The translations under genes and the position numbers were made by a program. Below are positions 1 through 11,955 of a stretch of 64,000 nt of DNA, piece by piece. How positions within the stretch are numbered: the stretch's first letter is position 1; every line of letters starts with the position of its first letter. A model generated the notes under the pieces. It was not told where the DNA came from. It ran no database searches and was given only the letters and a program-made list of their open reading frames with translations. The stretch is taken from positions 131,344,833 through 131,408,832 of the forward strand of contig CM053141.1 in NCBI GenBank assembly GCA_028571685.1. Reading direction: 5' to 3'. The stretch is from Heterohyrax brucei. Taxonomy: Eukaryota; Chordata; Mammalia; Hyracoidea; Procaviidae.

Positions 1-775
1 AATCTTGTGTACTGAAAGTGAAGAGGACTTCAAACACTGATGAAGTGAAAGGCCACAGTCTTCAGTGTGGATCACACCTCACCATAAAGAAAACAAAAAT
101 CCTCGTAACTGAACCAATAAACAGCATCTTGATAAAAAGAGAAAAGTTTGAGGTTGTCAAGGATTTCTTTTTACTTGGATCTACGGTAAGTGCCTGTAGA
201 AGCAGTACTTAAGAAATAAAAAGACGGGTTGCAGGAGGCAAATGGGCTGTAAGAGATCTCTTCAAAGTGTTAAAAAGCAAAGATTTTACCTTGAGGACTA
301 AGGTATGCCTCACCCAAGCCATGATGTTTTCTGTCTCCTCATATGCGAGCAAAAGCTGGGTGATAAGTAAGCAAGACCAGAGGAGAATTGATGCCTTTGA
401 ATTGTGGTGTTGGCGAAGAACATTGAATATACCATGGAAAGCCAACAGAATAAACATATCTGTCTTGGAAGAAGTACAACCAGAATGCCACTTAGAAACA
501 AGGATGGTTAAGAGTTGTCGTGAAGAGTTGTTGTGCACTTCAGACGTGTTATCAAGAGGGATCAGTCCTTGGAGACAGGCATCGTGCCTGGTAAAGTCAA
601 GGTCAGCAGGAAAGAGGAAGATCCTTGATGAGATAAAATTTAACACAGTAGCTGCAGTGATAGGTTCAAGCATAACAGTGTTTGTGAAACTGGCACAGGA
701 CTGGGCATTGTTTTGTTCTGTTGTAGCTAGGGTTTCTGTGAGTCAGAACCCATTTGATGGCACCTAACAATGACA
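1..775 (+). mobile_element. RTE1-type LINE, 3' part, sense
   Basis: The sequence follows the RTE1 ORF from just after the reverse transcriptase YADD box to the element's 3' end at the characteristic GATGGCACCTAACAA. The frame opening near 267 keeps the RTE-typical stretch IDAFELWCWRR. The copy is cut by the window edge and is frameshifted near the YADD-distal part, so it is inactive. Confidence 0.88.
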
Positions 776-869
776 ACAGCAAGTGCTAGCCATGTGTGAA
801 GACTGGAGAGCCAACAGGCTGAGGAATTGCATGCCTGGTCTAATAGAGTCAACAGGTTAGTGAGGAGGG

Positions 870-1692
870 TATTGTTGGTAGGTTCTATTAAGTTAGTTCC
901 AACTGATAGAGACTCTGTGAATAACAGAATGAAACACTGTCAGATCTTGTGCCACATCCACAATTGTTTTTATGGTTAAGCCCATTGTTGTGGCCACTGT
1001 GTCAGTCCATCTCTGGAAGCTGATCCTCCACTCTACCAAGTGTGATGTCCTTCTCCAGGGACTGATGCTTCCTAGCAACATGTCCAAATTATGTAAGACG
1101 CAGTCTTTCTGCCTTTGCTTCTAAGGAGCCCTCTCATTGTACTTCTTCCAGAACAGATCTGTTGGTTCTTTTGGCAGTCTATGATACATTCAACACTGCA
1201 ATTTAAAGGTGTCAATTCTTCTGTCTTCTTTGTTCAATGTGTCCAGCTTTCACATGCATATGATGCAATTGAAAATACCATGGCTTCGGTGAAGCTCACT
1301 TTAGTCTTCAAGATGACATCTTTATTTTTCCATACTTTAAAGAGATCCTGTACAGAAGATTTTTCCAATGCAAGGCATCTTTTGATTTCTTGACTGCTGC
1401 TTCCATGGGCATTGATTGTGGACCCAAGAAAAATGAAACCCTTGACAACCTCAGTCCTTTCTCCATGTGTTACAATGTTCCTTACTGGTCCAGGTGTGAG
1501 GATTTTTGTTTTCTTGATGTTGAGGTGCAATCCGTACTGAAGGCATGTGATCTTTGATCTTCATCAGCAAGTGTTTCAAATCTTCTCCACTTCCAGCAAG
1601 TAAGGTGGTGTTGTCTGTATTAACACAGGTTGTTAAGTGAGTCTTCCCCCAATCCTGATGCCTCATTCTTCTTCGTATACATATAATCCAGA
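870..1692 (-). mobile_element. RTE1-type LINE, 3' part, antisense
   Basis: Begins with the antisense 3' end (GTTGGTAGGTTCTATTAAG, a decayed form) and runs back through the RT C-terminal region to the Tyr-Glu-Glu region past the YADD box. It is 5'-truncated and broken by frameshifts. Its 3' end faces that of the copy at 1-775 across about 95 bases. Confidence 0.87.
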
Positions 1693-2234
1693 AGGAGGCA
1701 GTCAAACCAATAATTAACATGTGCTTAGAAAACTGGCAACAGAAGAAATAAACCTATTATTTAGGTGCTAAAAAACTGAGGGGATGTGGTAGAGAGATGC
1801 AAATGTTTCCTCTCCTTTTCCATCAGTGCCAGGGAGAGGGAGCAGTATCACACTGTCCTGTGTTAGGTGAAGCTCAGATCAGAATAATCCTTAGGCATTC
1901 CTACATGAAAACTTTTCATGCCTGTAAAAATGTTAGCGATGTCTTCGCATTTGTCCTGGTCACATAGGATCACCTTGTGTTTATTTTGTTCTAGTTGACT
2001 TTCATTTGTTCAAATGAAAACATCAAGTGTTAGGAAAAAATTCCACTGATCTCTATGAAAACACTTCGGGGGCAAACCAGTTACATGCAACATTACCTTG
2101 TATTGCTGGGAAGGATGTTAACTTGATTCTCCAAGTTAGTTCTCAATCCTGGTGTCAAAATTGGCATTCTTTTGAATATTGAACATCTCCAGAACTTCAA
2201 ACCCAGTATGTCAGAAACAGTTCTTCCTGCCATC
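1693..2234. other. unassigned intronic sequence
   Basis: No ORF, repeat family or RNA gene recognised. AT-rich without tandem structure. Confidence 0.5.
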
Positions 2235-2443
2235 AAACCAAAGGAAACCCATTGCTGTGAAGTTGGTTTCCATTCATAGCCACCCTGTAGGCCTAAGTAG
2301 AACTGCCCCGTAGGGTTTCCAAGGCTGCAAACTTTATGGAAGCAGACTGCTGGATCTTTGTCCTGTGGAGTGGCTGGTATGTTCTAACTGCCTAACATTT
2401 TGGTTAGCAGCTGAAAGCTGAACTGCTGCACCGCCAGGGCCCC
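2235..2443 (-). mobile_element. AfroSINE, antisense, near full length
   Basis: Reads in antisense from the RTE-like 3' end (CCCATTGCTGTGAAGTTGG) through the body (GTAGAACTGCCCCGTAGGG) to the tRNA-derived 5' end (GCACCGCCAGGGCCCC). It is the longer subfamily, with the insert GGAAGCAGACTGCTGGATC. Confidence 0.85.
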
Positions 2444-2962
2444 TCCTTCCTACCTGCACCTACCTCAAACCTACCACTGTTTCGGTGTGCTTTAAGTTGT
2501 CCACCAGCTTACACAAGCCAGAAATAAGAGTACCTGCTTTTACACCTCTTTCTTCCTAATGCTTCACATCTAAGAAATTTCCAGCTCCTTTCAGTTTTAT
2601 CTCCCAAACTTCTGTGCTATTTATCCTTTCTGTAGAGCCTTAATTCCTTCAGGCTGTTACCACTTCTCATCTGGATGATTGTGATGGCATCCTTATTGAT
2701 TTCAGTCTCAGTATCCTAGCCCAACAAATGGAACATCTTATTTTTCCAGACACTAATTCTAACCTGCATTTAACCATTAAACAATTATTTAGTGACTGTG
2801 TCTTTCCTATAAGAATGGTTTCCAAGCCTACTTTAGTTTGTAGAATCTTCTTTCAAGTGGCAGCTTTTGTTTCTCAGTGGCTCCTGCAGTTTTCAGTGGG
2901 TCATTAATGTTTGTTTCATGAATAATTTGCTTCTTAAATTATTGAAATTTTGTTGCTGCTGT
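2444..2962. other. unassigned intronic sequence
   Basis: No family recognised. Pyrimidine-rich around 2560-2700 with no coding potential seen. Confidence 0.45.
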
Positions 2963-4940
2963 TGTTGTTAGGTAACATCAGGTCAGTTCTGATTGGTAGT
3001 GATCCCGTGTACAGTAGAATGAAACGCTTCCCAGTCCTTAGCCATTCTCACAATTCTCGCTGCTCATTGTTGCATCCGGTGTGTCAGTCCGTCTCATAGA
3101 GGATATTCCTGTTTTTTTTTTTTACTGACCATCTACTTTAACAAACATAGTGTCTTTGTCCAGGGACTAATCCTTCCCACTAACAAATCCACAATACCTG
3201 AGATGAAGGCATACCATCTCACTTTTAAGGAGCAGTCTGGCTGTATTTCTTCCAAGATAAATTTATTCATTCTTCTAGCAGTCCATGATAGATTCAGTAT
3301 TCTTTGTCAACACTGTAATTCAAAGGCATCAGTTCTTCTTTTGTCTTCCTTATTCATTGCCTAGCTTTCAAATGTGTAAGAGGTGATTGAAAATTCCACG
3401 GCTGTGTCAGGCACACCGAAATCCTTAAAGTGACTTCTATTTTAGAAGTCTTTTGCAGCAGATTTGCCCAGTGCAATACATAATTTCTCTTTTACTTATT
3501 ATTAATTTTTCATGTTTTTTGTGCTATAAGTGAAAGTTCACAATCTAAGTCAATTTGTTGTACAACACTTGCCACGTATTTCTCTGTAACTCTAGCTGCT
3601 TTCTCCACATTCCGACTGCCCGCTCCTCTGGTCCACCCTGCATTTCCCATGTTCATTCAGCCAGCTCCTGTCCTCCTCTGCCCTTTCATCTCACTTCTGG
3701 ACATAAGTTGCCCAGTTAGCCTGATGTATCTACTTAGCCAAGAACCAAACTCTTTGCCAGTATTATTTTATGTCTTGTCATCCAGTCTAATCTTTGTTGG
3801 AAGAGTTGGCTTAGGGAATGGTTTCAGTTCTGGGCTAATGGAGAATCCAGGGTCCATGTATTCTAGGACCCTCCTATCTGTTGGACCATCTGGTCTGATC
3901 TTTAATAGCATTCGAGTTCTGCACCCTATTTTTTCCCACTTCATCAGGGATTGTTTGTTGCATTCCCTGTCAGAGCTGTCATTGATGGTGGCTGGGTACA
4001 ATTTAGTTCTTCTGGTCTTATGCTGATGCAGTCTCTGGGTTGTGTGACCTTTCTGTCACTTGGGCTCATATTTTCTTTTTGTCTCTGATGTCCTTCATTC
4101 TCCTTTACTCCAAGTAGGTTGGGGCCAACTGACACTTCTTAGATGGCTGCCTGCCAGCGTTTTTGACCTAGGCACCACTCACCAATGTGGGATACGTAAC
4201 ATTTTCTTGAAAATTTTTATTATGCCCATTGACCTAGATGTACTCTAAAACCATCTTCCCTTGACCCCTGGCCCTGCTACTCTGTCCTTCATTTGATTTC
4301 TTCACTGCTGTTTCCATGTGCATTTACTGTGAAGCCCAGCAAAATGAAATCCTTTATAGTCTCCATCTTTTCTCCATTTACCGTGATGTTGCTTATTGGT
4401 CCAGTGTGAAATTTTTTTTTTCCCTGAAAGTGTAATCCATACTGAAGGCTGTATTCTTTGATCTTTTGTATTTCAAGTCCTCTTCACTTTCAGCCTACAA
4501 GATTGTGTCATCTGCATAATACAGGTTGTTAATGAGTCTTCTTCTAATCCTAATACAGTGTTCTTCTGCATATAGTCCATTCCTTCCAATTATTTGCTCA
4601 GCATACAGTTGAATAAGTATGGGGAAAAGATACAACCCTGATGCATACCTTTGCTGGTTTTAAACCATGAAGTCCTGTCATTCTGTTAAAATGACTGCCT
4701 CCTGGTCTACGTACAGGTTCTACATGAGTACAACACAGTGTTCTGGAATTCCTGTTCTTTGTATGTTACCATAATTTGTCGTGAACCAGGGAGTCAAATG
4801 CCTTTGCACAGTTAATACAATTCAGGTAAACATCTTTCTGGTATTCTCTGCTTTGGGCCAAAATCTGTCTGACATCAGCAGTGATATACCTCGTTCCATG
4901 TCCTCTTCTAAATCCAGCTTTAAGTTTCTGGCAGGAATTG
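2963..4940 (-). mobile_element. RTE1-type LINE, antisense, split by an L1 insertion
   Basis: Antisense RTE1 runs 2963-3498 and resumes at 4276-4940 at the next consensus position (ATTTGATTTCTTCACTGCTG). The 5' end of the piece stops in the RT domain near the GTTCCATGTCCTCTTC motif. The intervening 777 bases are a separate element, so the RTE1 copy is the older of the two. Confidence 0.87.
3499..4275 (-). mobile_element. L1 3' UTR, antisense, inserted into RTE1
   Basis: Matches the long 3' UTR I associate with afrotherian L1, read in antisense from a T-rich start (TTATTATTAATTTTTCATG) past GTCCAGTCTAATCTTTG and TTAGATGGCTGC to GACCCCTGGCCC. It is strongly 5'-truncated and has no ORF2. The flanks CATAATTTCTCTTT and CATTTGATTTCTTC look like a decayed target-site duplication. 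The antisense open frame at 3649-4026 is chance. Confidence 0.75.
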
Positions 4941-5481
4941 AAAGTATTATTTTTATTATTATTGTTAACATTGAAGTATAGTGAAATTTATTTAAAGGAG
5001 AAACATATTCATAAAATGTTTTATGTGGTAATCTCTTCTCAAGTTTTTATTTTAAATGAAATAAGACATCTGTTATAAATGTGTTGATAATGAAATGATT
5101 AAAAGCTAAAGGAAATATCCAGGTGAAAAATCACATTGATATTTTCACTTTCAAACCAGTTAAGGCATATATTGGCTTTAGACTATCCTGTTTTGCTTTC
5201 TTTATTTCATTATAGGTAAATTTAAAGCATCTGACAGGAGGGTGCTCATCATTTACCCTAACCAAAGTTTCTTGTCTCTGGTATTGTCAATGCTGGTAGT
5301 CAAAGACAGCACCCATAACTGTGTTAAATTCAGACTTGAAAGTGCTGGAAAAATGAGACACATATTAAAAAATGATCCACTCATTCTTTTGTTTTTTGTC
5401 AAAATACTGCAAATCTTTAGCAAATTGAACAGTAAATTATACCTGCATGGTTTACCTTTTTTTGTTTTTTTAATGACTGTA
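4941..5481. other. unassigned intronic sequence
   Basis: AT-rich DNA with no family, ORF or RNA gene recognised. Confidence 0.5.
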
Positions 5482-5521
5482 CCATCGACTCGATGGCACT
5501 TGGCTTGGCACTTGGCTTGGC
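5482..5521 (+). repeat. micro-retroposon-like insert with TTGGC tail
   Basis: CCATCG is followed by ACTCGATGGCAC and two copies of TTGGCTTGGC-type tail. It resembles the 3' end of the 45551 element with part of the hairpin missing. ACCATCG occurs on both sides (5481-5487 and 5522-5528), which is either a 7-bp target-site duplication or an overlap with the element's own CCAT start. Confidence 0.5.
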
Positions 5522-5527
5522 ACCATC

Positions 5528-5990
5528 GTTACAGTGTCATTCACAATAGGCCCAATGTGGAAATAACCCAAATATCCATCAGTAGATCAGTAAACAAAAT
5601 ATTGTGTATAAATGCAAAGGAATATTATTCAGCCATAAAGAGAAATGAAGTTTTGATATATCCCACAACATGGATGAACCTTGGGTCGAGCAAAATAAAT
5701 CAGACACAAAAGGACAAATACTAAACCACCCTGCTTAAGTGAAGCTGAATAGACAAAGTGTAAAGACAAAGGTTTATTAATGGTTATCAGGGACTAGGAG
5801 AGAGGGGAATAGGAATTTGTTGGGGGTACTGAGTTTCTATTTAGGGGAATGAAAAATATTTAGAAATGTGTAGTGGTAATGGTTGTCCAACATGATCAGT
5901 GTAACTAATACTGCAAATTGTACATTTAAGAATGTTTAAAGTGGCAAATATATATATGTCACAATAATTTTAAAAACTCAAAACTGATTG
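5528..5990 (+). mobile_element. L1 3' end, sense, old
   Basis: The + frame ending at 5724 reads as the L1 ORF2 C-terminus, with KEYYSAIKRNEV and NQTQKDKY, followed by a 3' UTR-like stretch. The copy is heavily 5'-truncated, and its divergence points to an old mammalian L1 subfamily. Confidence 0.75.
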
Positions 5991-6189
5991 AATATTTAAC
6001 TGGGACTGATGGATATTACAGAATATGCCCTCAGATGGTAAAATAGACTGATAAGGGAAATGTAACAATTATTAGCATTATTCTTTATTCTGGGCTTAAG
6101 AGATGTTCTCCAGTTAAACCTTCAGTAAATTTTGATGAACTAAATTAAAGGGCGGAGGACAGCATTGAGGCTCAAGTTTCCAAGCTGAG

Positions 6190-6415
6190 GCTGTGAAACT
6201 CCCTGAATCCAGGTCAGAGACCTGGATTCCATGCCTAAGAGAAGGAGAACATGAGCTAATTAGTTAAATTCTCTAATGTCCAATGTGTGCTTAAGGAAAT
6301 GGAAATAATTACTTCATAATGATTCTGAGGATTGCTTGATACAGTGTACGTGATGTACCCAGCATAATTCTAGGCACAAGGAAAACGTTCAGTAAATGCT
6401 GGCTGTTATTATTAA
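6190..6415 (+). mobile_element. MIR SINE, sense
   Basis: Decayed MIR core and 3' part: a run like GAGGATTGCTTGATACAGTG, then GTACCCAGCATAATTCTAGG and GTTCAGTAAATGCTGGCTG. The match is good over the 3' half and loose before 6270. Confidence 0.65.
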
Positions 6416-7569
6416 GCACCAATTTATAGACTATAGATCCTGTGAAGATATGCTTATGCTGAGCTAAAAAGGAAAGAGGAAATTTCAAAGTATGTGAAAA
6501 ACAAGTAACTTTCAGAATGTCAGACACTGATTTAACAATTGATATTTAATTGTGTTCGTATTTCAAATAAAAAAGGTTTGATAGGATTTAAAGATGTATA
6601 GGACAGATAGATAATACATGTGGGGAAGGCAAACAAGGTTTTCCAGAATTTCTGACTGCTAGCCATTACATTTACAAATGAGTCAACAGAAAAATCAAAT
6701 CACATTTATATTTTAATTTAATGTTACCTCTTAGGTCAAAATATTTCATGACATTTTTGGCTATAGACAGTTCCTACTTCATTTTGTATGATGTACAGTT
6801 ATGATTCACCATTTAACCTGGCATTTGGAAAAATATTCCACTACCTTTATTTGAGTAATGGATGATGCCAATATTTCTCAGATAGAACATTGTCGTTAAG
6901 GTTATTTCATAGGGAGAAATAGCATGCATGGTTTTAGTATGAACTTCAACTGGTTTGTATTATGAGCCAAGTGCCTTCGAGTCGGATCCGACTCATGGAG
7001 AACTTAAATAACGGGAGGTATTCGATAGAACGACGTCTTCACTTTCACTTACAGTAGAAAGGTTAATATTTGCAGTCAGTTCATCTAAAGCTAGCTGTTG
7101 ACAAGCATTAAGTATTTATTCCCGTGGCTCTCTTCTGACTAGTTGTTTTGTCAACATTTGTATATCCTGTTATCTCTGAAGTCAGTTGAATATTGTCAAA
7201 CTCTGTAACACCTGTAAATTTGCTATTCTTTTTAAAATTGCAGCTTGTTTGGTTATCTTTATGGTCTTTTATGGAGGCTAGACATTAATCCTTTATTTAT
7301 TGAATCAGCAAGAATTAGAGAAATTGGGTAAATTTGTCCCTTTTTCTCTCAATGTGATTGTAAGAGTAAACCTGTGTGTTGAAGCTTCATAAGCAACACT
7401 TTCTAACAAATCTAGGACTTCAAGGTCAATGTTGTGCAACATCTAAAAGCCAGATCATAGGCACACACATATACATACAGAGAAGTCAAAAAATGAAAAA
7501 AATTAAGTTAAAGTATTTTAATTGAAATAGAAGGTTAGTTTTCTTAATTGCTATTTTTGACTACCTATT
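6416..7569. other. unassigned intronic sequence around a micro-insert
   Basis: Apart from the 34-bp insert at 6965-6998, nothing was recognised. The last 150 bases may hold a decayed extension of the RTE1 copy that follows. Confidence 0.45.
6965..6998 (-). repeat. 34-bp hairpin micro-retroposon
   Basis: Contains the perfect 16-bp palindrome GAGTCGGATCCGACTC at 6979-6994, flanked by CCAAGTGCC and CATGG. Read on the - strand it starts CCATGAGTC and ends GGCACTTGGCT, with the same endpoints as the copy at 31757. No clear flanking duplication was seen. Confidence 0.6.
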
Positions 7570-9856
7570 ATGAAAAGCTCAAGTTGAAACTAAAGAAAAT
7601 TAGAACAAGTTTTGAAAGCCAAAATATGACCTTAGGTGCATCCTGAATTTAAGACTCTCTCAAAAATATACTTGAGGAACTGCACATTCATGACTGAAGA
7701 CTGGATGAGTTACTGAGTTAAATCAAGGGCATAATACATGAAGAAAGCAAGAGGTCATTGAAAAGACAGGAAGGAAAGTAAAGACCAAAATGAAGAGACT
7801 CTGAGACTTACTGTTGAACATCAAGGAGCTAAAGTAAAAGGAAAAAAATGGTGAAATAAAAGAGTTCACCAAAAGGTTTCAAGTGGCATTTTGAGAAGAC
7901 AAAGTATTATGATGATGTATACAAAGACCTGGAGATAGAAAAACAAAAAGGGACAATGCACTTGACATTTCTCCAGCCAAAAGAACTGAAGAAAAAGTTC
8001 TAGCTTTCAATTGTAGTGCTGAAGGATTATACAGGGAAAATACTAAATGGTTCAGGAAGCTTCAAAAGAAGATGAAAAGAATACCAAATATGCCAAAAAG
8101 AATTGGTCGGTGTTCATCCATTTCAGGAAGTAACCGAGGTTAGGAACTGGTGGCAGCAACGGAAGAAATCCAAGCTGCACTGAAGGCACTGGTGAAAAAC
8201 AAGCCTCCAGAAACTGACAGAATACTGTTTGAGATATTTCAAGAAACAGATGCAGCACTGGAACTGCACACTCATCTAAGCCAAGAAATTTGGAGGACAG
8301 CTTCTTGGCCAACCAACTGAAAGAAATCCACATTTTAACTATCCCCCAAAAAGGTGATCCAATTGTATGCAGAAATTATTGAACAATATCATTAATATGG
8401 CATGCAAGCAAAATTTTGCTGAAGGTAATTCAAAAGTGGCTGCACCAGTATATTGATAAGAAAATTCCAGAAATTCACGCCAGATGTATAAAAGAACATG
8501 TAACCAAGAATATCGCTGCCAATATGTCTTAGTCATATTGTGCTGCTGTAACAGAAATACCAGAAGTGGGTGGTTTTAAAAAGAGAAATTTTGTTGTCAC
8601 CATCCATTAGGCTATAAGTCCAAATTCAATGCATCAGCTCCAGGGGAGGTCTTCATTGGCTCTGCAGGAAGGTCCCTGTTATTAATCTTCCCCTGGACTA
8701 GGAGCTTCTGAGAGGTGGGCACCCCGAGTCCCAAGGACTCTCTGCTACCGGTGCTTCTGGGTGGTATGAGGTCCCCACCTCTCTGCTGGCTTCCCTTTCC
8801 TTTATATCCCAAGACACTTTCTCAAGGCACAGTACAATCTTACAGATTGAGCCCTGCCCCAACTTTGCTCATTAGCATCGTAGAGGCAGAGTTTACAGCA
8901 TATAGGAATATGACGCAGTTCCGGGAATCATGGCCCAGCCAAACTGCTACACACATTTTTGGGGCGATACGGTTCAGTCCATGACATGATGTCAAATGGA
9001 CCCTGTCTTAAAGATGAGAATACCAGAAAGATGCTTATCTGTATTTTATTGACTATGCTAAGGCATCTGACTGTGTGGATTATAGCAGATTATGAACAAC
9101 ATTGTGAAGGATATGCATTCTGCAACACTTAATTGTGATCATTAGGAATCTGCACATGGTTCAAGGAGTCATTCAAACAGAACAAAGGGACGTTGCATGA
9201 TTTAAAGTCAGAAAAGGTATGTGTCCAGGTTACATCCTTTCACTGTCACTGTTCAATCTGTATGCCAAGCAAATGATCTGAGAGGCTGTACCATGTGAAG
9301 AGGAACAGAGCATCAGAATTTGAAGACTCATTAACAACCTGCATAATGCAGATGACACAACTTCGCTTGCTGAAAATGAAGAGGACTTGATACACTGTTG
9401 ACAAAGATCAAAAACTATAGACTTCAATATCATTTACACCTCAACATAAAGAAAATAAAAATCCTCACAATTGGAAATCAATGAGCAGTATCATGATAAA
9501 TGGAGAAAAGATTAGGTTGTCAGGGATTTCATTTTACTTGGTTATACAGTCAACATTCATGGAAGCAGCAGTCGAGAAATGAAAAGACTCATTGTATTGG
9601 GCAAATCAGCTGTAAGAGATCTTTAAAATGTTAAAATGCAAAAATGTCATGTTTAGGACTAAAGTGCACCTAATCCAGGCTTTGGTTTTTTTAATTGCTT
9701 AACATGCATGTGAAAGCTGGACAGTGAATAAGGAAGACCAAAGAAGAATTGATGCCTTTCAATTGTGGTGTTGGCAGAGAACAAGAGAATAGACAAATCT
9801 ATCTTGAAAGAAGCACAACCATAAGACTCATTAGAGACAAGGACAGCTGAGACTGT
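7570..9856 (+). mobile_element. RTE1-type LINE, sense, RT domain, split by an LTR
   Basis: Sense RTE1 starts in the linker after the endonuclease (AAGAAAGCAAGAGGTCA at 7740) and covers the RT domain. It is interrupted at 8525-8986 by an LTR and ends at 9856 before the element's true 3' end. The RT active site reads NADD where YADD is expected (about 9335). Several frame breaks make it inactive. It is the longest sense RTE1 copy here. Confidence 0.87.
8525..8986 (-). mobile_element. solitary LTR, MaLR-like, antisense
   Basis: An LTR fossil of about 462 bases with TG...CA ends, sitting inside the RTE1 RT region. It belongs to the same family as the copies at 13729, 23563, 28736, 43013 and 58997. 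The end resembling CTAAGACA and the AATAAA-like region fit ERVL-MaLR LTRs. No internal region is present. It is younger than the RTE1 copy it interrupts. Confidence 0.7.
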
Positions 9857-10050
9857 GAGGTGTGACAATAAGGTTGCAAACTTGCCACTGAGCGCTTACA
9901 CTGACAGCACTGTACAAACAACTCAGGTTTCATAACTGTGGTATATCAGTGTCTCGTAATGTTGACATGTGGCACTACATGTTGTGTGTTTTTGTGGGCT
10001 TTCACAAGAAAGTTGGAGAATGAATGAGAGGAGTGAACAAACATTAAATT
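9857..10050 (+). mobile_element. mariner-like fragment, 5' end
   Basis: Begins GAGGTGTGACAATAAGG, close to the terminal repeat at 62491, and later reads NERSEQTLNFL, resembling the mariner transposase N-terminus. There is no catalytic region or right end. It abuts the truncated end of the RTE1 copy. Confidence 0.5.
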
Positions 10051-10644
10051 TCTTGTTTCTCTATTTGCTGTTTTGTGTTTTAATCCTACTTTCTGGGGCT
10101 TTATCTTCCAACCTTTTTACTGAAGCTTTAAATATGATTATAAGATGTTTAATATGAGGATCTTTTCTTATTTTTTCTACACATTTTCATAAAATTATAT
10201 TATTTTTAGTGGATTTGGTATATTCCTTCTCCTCTAAAAATATTCCTAATAGTATTTGAGATTTACTTTTCTTCTGAGATGTCTTTTCCTTCTAAATTCC
10301 AGTTTTCATTTGTTTCCTTCTTGTGCCCTTGGGGAATGGACTAGGCTGAGAAGGTTTTCCTCAGATCTGTGATATATTTCTGAATGTATTTTTAAAATTT
10401 GGGGAGTGGGGCAGCTATATAAAGCCATATATTATAAAAAAAGCATACACTAGGGAAAATAAAATGAATTTTGTCTTCTCCTAAGGATCTCGTCTAGTTT
10501 CCCAGGCAAAGGGACAAAGGATGTGTTCAGATAGCAGAACATTTCAGGAAAGGGGGAAGCTTATATTAAGATACAGAAGTGTAATACAACATGATGTATT
10601 CTGAAAAATGCTTGATAGATATAGCTATAGAGCAAAATGTATTT
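10051..10644. other. unassigned intronic sequence
   Basis: T-rich DNA with no recognised family. Confidence 0.45.
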
Positions 10645-10845
10645 ATATTTTTGTTGTTATTAGAGGCCCTCAAGTCATTTTCAACTCCTAGTGACTCCAC
10701 GTGACAGAGTAGAGCTGCTGCATTAGGGTTTTTGAGTTGTAATCTTTATAGGAGCAGATTATTAGGTCATTTCTTCTGTAGAGCTGCTGGATAGGTTCAA
10801 ACTGCCACTTTTTTGGTTAGCAGGCAAGTGCTTGGCTAATATGCC
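10645..10845 (-). mobile_element. AfroSINE, antisense, diverged
   Basis: Antisense 3' end (CCCTCAAGTCATTTTCAAC), body (ACAGAGTAGAGCTGCTG) and tRNA part (TTTGGTTAGCAGGCAAGTG) are present in order. It is one of the more decayed copies. Confidence 0.75.
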
Positions 10846-11221
10846 ATCAGCCTCATTGATGTACCTATAGTAGTGACAAAAGATAAGGTTAGAAGATAAG
10901 CAAGGGCCAGATCCTAGAGGTATTTCATGCTCATTGGGATTGGGCTTAACTCCAGATGACCAACATTCAAAAGAGCAGAAGTTTAAATGAGTTACAAGTC
11001 TTTCTCCCTCCCGCCCCTCACTCTTTGTCACATGTGGTGTGGTCCTGGGCATCTTCATTGTGCATCGCCTACCTTGTGGTCCAGGATGCTTGTTACAGTC
11101 ATTGTGTCTGTTTTCCAGGCAGTAGAAATGGAAAAGGGACAGCAAATGGGAAGGAGTCTCCATTAATGATAGTTTCTGGAAGTTATATCCATTGTCTAAC
11201 ACAAACGGGTTGCTCCTAAGG
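10846..11221. other. unassigned intronic sequence
   Basis: Nothing recognised. A 146-codon antisense open frame here shows no family motif and overlaps SINE sequence. Confidence 0.45.
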
Positions 11222-11400
11222 TGATTCTGATTCTTGGAGACCCCTAAGTCTCAGGGAAGAACTACTCTCTACCAGATCTTCAGTGGTTGGGATGTTTCGG
11301 AAGGAGATCACCAGCCTTGCTTCTAAGTCAACTCTGGGAATATTCAAACCACCAACCTTTCACCTAGTCCCCAAGAACCTAACCATTTGTGCTACTCCCC
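11222..11400 (-). mobile_element. SINE of the second afrotherian type, antisense
   Basis: Carries the core TTTCGGAAGGAGATCACCAG and CTTGCTTCTAAG, then a tRNA-like end with CTAACCATTTGTGCTAC. It is the same type as 60725 and 61996, distinct from the GTAGAACTGCCCCATAG type. Confidence 0.6.
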
Positions 11401-11401
11401 T

Positions 11402-11598
11402 CAAAAAATCCAAAACCTATTGCTGTCAAGTTGATATTGACTGATAGTATCTCTATATGACAAAGTAGAATCATCCCAAAGTATTTTCAAGACTATAATC
11501 AGACTACCACCTATTTTTCCCACTAAACGGCAGCTAGTGGGTTAAAATTGCTGCCCTTTCAGGTGCTGCCAAGCATTTAACCACTGTCCCACAAAGGC
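11402..11598 (-). mobile_element. AfroSINE, antisense, diverged
   Basis: Starts AAACCTATTGCTGTCAAG and ends CATTTAACCACTGTCCCAC. It is adjacent to the preceding SINE, so this is a head-to-tail pair of different SINE types. Confidence 0.7.
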
Positions 11599-11955
11599 TG
11601 ATTTTCTACTACCCGGGGACTCCATATCCTGTATTTCATTGGACAGACTTGTATCTCTTATGTTGCTTCAGCTAGGTACAAGAGAGCCTGAGTATATGCT
11701 TTCAGAGCAGGGTGGCCATGTGTCCAACTAATATTCTTTTATCAGGAAGAAAGGGGAGACTTGGGGAACAATGACAGGCTCTGCCACAGTCTTGTTTAGG
11801 GGTTTAGACTTTCTCCAGAGGGTAGCAAGGAGCCACTGAAGAGGTTGAAGTCAAGGAATTTTTTTTTTTTTTTTTTTAACTTGAGAAAGAGCACCCTGGC
11901 CATGGCCTGAAGGATGAAGCAATGTGAGATTAGAGGTGGTCTCAGCGGTGAAGCA
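11599..11955. other. unassigned sequence with a poly-T run
   Basis: Contains an uninterrupted T run of about 20 near 11860. No element boundary was recognised next to it. Confidence 0.45.

Noticed and set aside
3649-4026. 125-codon + strand frame
   Set aside because: It lies wholly in the antisense L1 3' UTR.
10762-11202. 146-codon - strand frame
   Set aside because: Starts outside and ends inside an AfroSINE; no domain seen.
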